A DNA stretch of 64,000 nt from Callipepla californica brunnescens. Taxonomy: Eukaryota; Chordata; Aves; Galliformes; Odontophoridae. The notes beneath the pieces were generated by a model, which worked only from the letters and a program-made list of their open reading frames with translations, had not been told where the DNA came from and ran no database searches. Positions 61,915-64,000 of the stretch are shown here, one piece after another. The position numbers and the translations under genes were made by a program. Location of the stretch: positions 26,633,105 through 26,697,104 of the forward strand of contig JALIRH010000006.1 of the NCBI GenBank assembly GCA_023055505.1. Reading direction: 5' to 3'. Numbering within the stretch: the first letter of the stretch is position 1; the number at the start of each line of letters is the position of its first letter.

Positions 61915-64000
61915 ATGCTTATTTTCTCCACAATCTAGAGTAAGATCTGTTGACTGTTCTAAATTTAAAATGTGTGTGCTTCTCAAAATTTATAGTTCTA
62001 TGAAATGCCAAGCATAGCCTAAAATATAGCCTAAGATATATGTTAAGGATTACCAGGTAAGTCCTATGCACAAAGTGACTCACTTCTGGAAGAGTGTTAG
62101 ATTATTTGACCTGTTAATTAACAGAAGAGTATCTGTGACAGAATCTGAGCCAGTATTGGTTTTCACGACAGCATGAATCAGAAGTAATTGTATCAAAGCC
62201 AACAAATGCTTTCTCTTATGTAGAATTAAATGAATTTTGGTACACAATCTTGAAGCTATTGTAAATATGTCTGTTTGTCACATTCTGTAAATGAAAATCT
62301 TTGTTGTTCATACAGTTGGATGAGTGTCCTTTTGACTGCACTAGTGGTGAGAACATTTAGAAAATGCTTCCATTACAGTTGAAAACAGTGTGCAGTTATA
62401 AAACTAAACTACATTAAATTAAATGAAACATTTCTTAGAATTCCCTTATAACATTCAAATATTGTAATAATTTACTTTGATTTCTAGAGTTCCAATACTC
62501 TTTTTATGTCCTTTTTGTCATAGCTGTTCACAGGTCTCTTGAATTCCAGCTTAGCATTTTCAAGGCTTTTGTTAATGTAGGGACCAGACAGTTTTTCTGC
62601 ATTCTACAGAGTAGGCAGCAAAAGAAATAATAATAAAATATAATAATAAAAAGAAATAGAATCCTTTGTTCTCTGAGGCCCAGATTTCTCCTCTCTTATT
62701 CCACTCCTCACTCTGAAAAGCAGCAGGAGTGATGTGGCTGTATTTTTAAAGCTACAGTGAGGCTTCAAACACTGTGAGCCTGTGGAATGTATCCTCTTTT
62801 CCTTTACAAAGCATGAGAAAGTGGTTGCACTGAACTACGCTATGTTGGATATAAAAGAATCACCTATTCCCCTGTACCATCAGATACTCTTACTACTGTG
62901 CTGGGAAAATGAGTCTGTGGTAAGTAAAGGGGGATGTTATGATCCTTCATGTCATTCCTGACCAGACTGCAAACTGCACTTCTAGCCCACTCTCTAGATC
63001 TAAAGCTACTGTTCCTAGATTGAGGTACCACACATTAGTTCTGTATGAACTGTGATTTTACTGTTGTTTTATGGACCTAAAGGTGAACCTCAGCCAGAGA
63101 GTTCTGAAATGGATTTCTGAGTCATTTTTATTTTGCTCTCTCTTTCTTTTTCATTTAAGGGCCTCTGTCACCCTTCACACTGATACAATGAAGAATGCAG
63201 TCTTACAGAACTGTCTACTTCAGATCTACATTTGTTATAAATTTCTTTAATCTGTGTGAAACTCCACAACCCATTTAGACACTAGTTCAGTCTTGATAGG
63301 TTATGCCCATAACTGCAGCAAAAATGCCTGCAGAAATGGCAGATGCTAGGGACAGATAGAGTCCATGTTTCTTGCTGAGGAAGAGGAGAATTAAGCAGAG
63401 GAGAAAAAGTAATCGATAAAGAGCCCACTGTGGAATACAGAACGAGAAACAACCTGAAGTCTTGTGGGACCTCAGAAGGGGAATGCTTTCCTTGAGCAGA
63501 GATATCTTAGCGAGACTTGAACCCTGGACAGCCTAGGTAGAGTAATATAGAAGTTTGTTTTACAGCTAAAAGTACTACTTGAATATTCCCTAATGGCTTT
63601 GTCTGGACAACATGATATCCATCTACCTAATAGATGGCAGAAGGTAAAATTCTATTCACACTTGGCTGGGTACATCAGATGTTGCCAGTTATCATTAATG
63701 GTTGCATCTCAAGCTCATGCTTCATTTCTTTAGGAATCTTCCAACAAGTTGTGCAATACTGCAAGCATGGTGGTAAGGACTTACTGATCTTTCTAGCAAG
63801 ACAAAAATTAATCTCTAAAATAAGTGTTTTGGGTTTCATTTTATTTGTCATCTTTTATGAACAAATTACGAAATATACTTCATTCACAAATTGGAAATAT
63901 TTACAATTTCTTTACAACAAGGCATTGTTGAGGTTTTGATTTATGGCATTCTTAGAGCATTCTGTCTTTCAAAACAAAGACATTGGTGTTGTTTTCAGCA
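61915..64000. other. Intergenic, no gene recognised
   Basis: This is AT-rich unique sequence with an AAT/AAAT-rich patch near 62625-62655. The 101-codon frame at 63634-63939 has no motif and AT-driven composition. Confidence 0.55.

Noticed and set aside
63634..63939. 101-codon plus-strand frame near the window end
   Set aside because: No recognisable domain, low-GC composition, and no sign of an exon boundary.
45000..64000. Search for TMEM196 exons on the minus strand
   Set aside because: No stretch matched the expected membrane-protein sequence by eye, and none is claimed.
1..64000. tRNA, rRNA, snRNA, CRISPR, operon or phage-like features
   Set aside because: No cloverleaf with A and B boxes, no known small-RNA core and no regularly spaced repeats were seen. 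The window is vertebrate nuclear DNA.

Overview
The window reads as vertebrate nuclear DNA, most likely from a galliform bird such as chicken. It is AT-rich and almost free of genes. Its recognisable interspersed repeats are mostly CR1 LINE fragments of the bird type, with tails resembling ATTCTATGATTCT. There is one probable LTR and no sign of mammalian SINEs. No operon, CRISPR array, phage or bacterial feature is present.

One protein-coding gene can be assembled with confidence. It is POLR1F (older name TWISTNB), the RPA43 subunit of RNA polymerase I, on the minus strand at 41991-44874. It has four coding exons, all with GT-AG introns and matching phases, and encodes 323 residues. It starts in a compact CpG island (about 44440-45000) and ends at a poly(A) signal at 41933-41938 backed by a GT-rich downstream element. 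The known vertebrate order around this gene is TWIST1, FERD3L, POLR1F, TMEM196. I see none of those neighbours here, so the 42 kb below and 19 kb above the gene look like the flanking desert.

Layout: 1-10660 is intergenic, with an (AAAAT)n repeat at 5082-5148 and a small CpG cluster near 8000-8260. From 10661 to 11069 lie two opposed CR1 fragments. From 11070 to 21972 the sequence is unique and includes a dense, motif-rich block at 17600-18500. A 0.7 kb minus-strand CR1 lies at 21973-22705. From 22706 to 36600 the sequence is mostly unique, with several enhancer-like blocks and one CR1 tail. A probable LTR lies at about 36720-37214. The gene occupies 41.9-45.0 kb. A nested pair of CR1 elements with a visible 6-bp target duplication lies at 47789-48268, and two more CR1 pieces lie at 54041-54590. 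A second CpG-rich, promoter-like patch with a perfect CRE lies at 55550-55860. The last 8 kb is unique sequence plus one CR1 tail.

I found no convincing new biological system. The points most worth following up are the orphan CpG patch at 55.6 kb, the nested CR1 insertion, a slippage-prone G8 run inside the POLR1F reading frame, and several enhancer-like blocks that need cross-species alignment.
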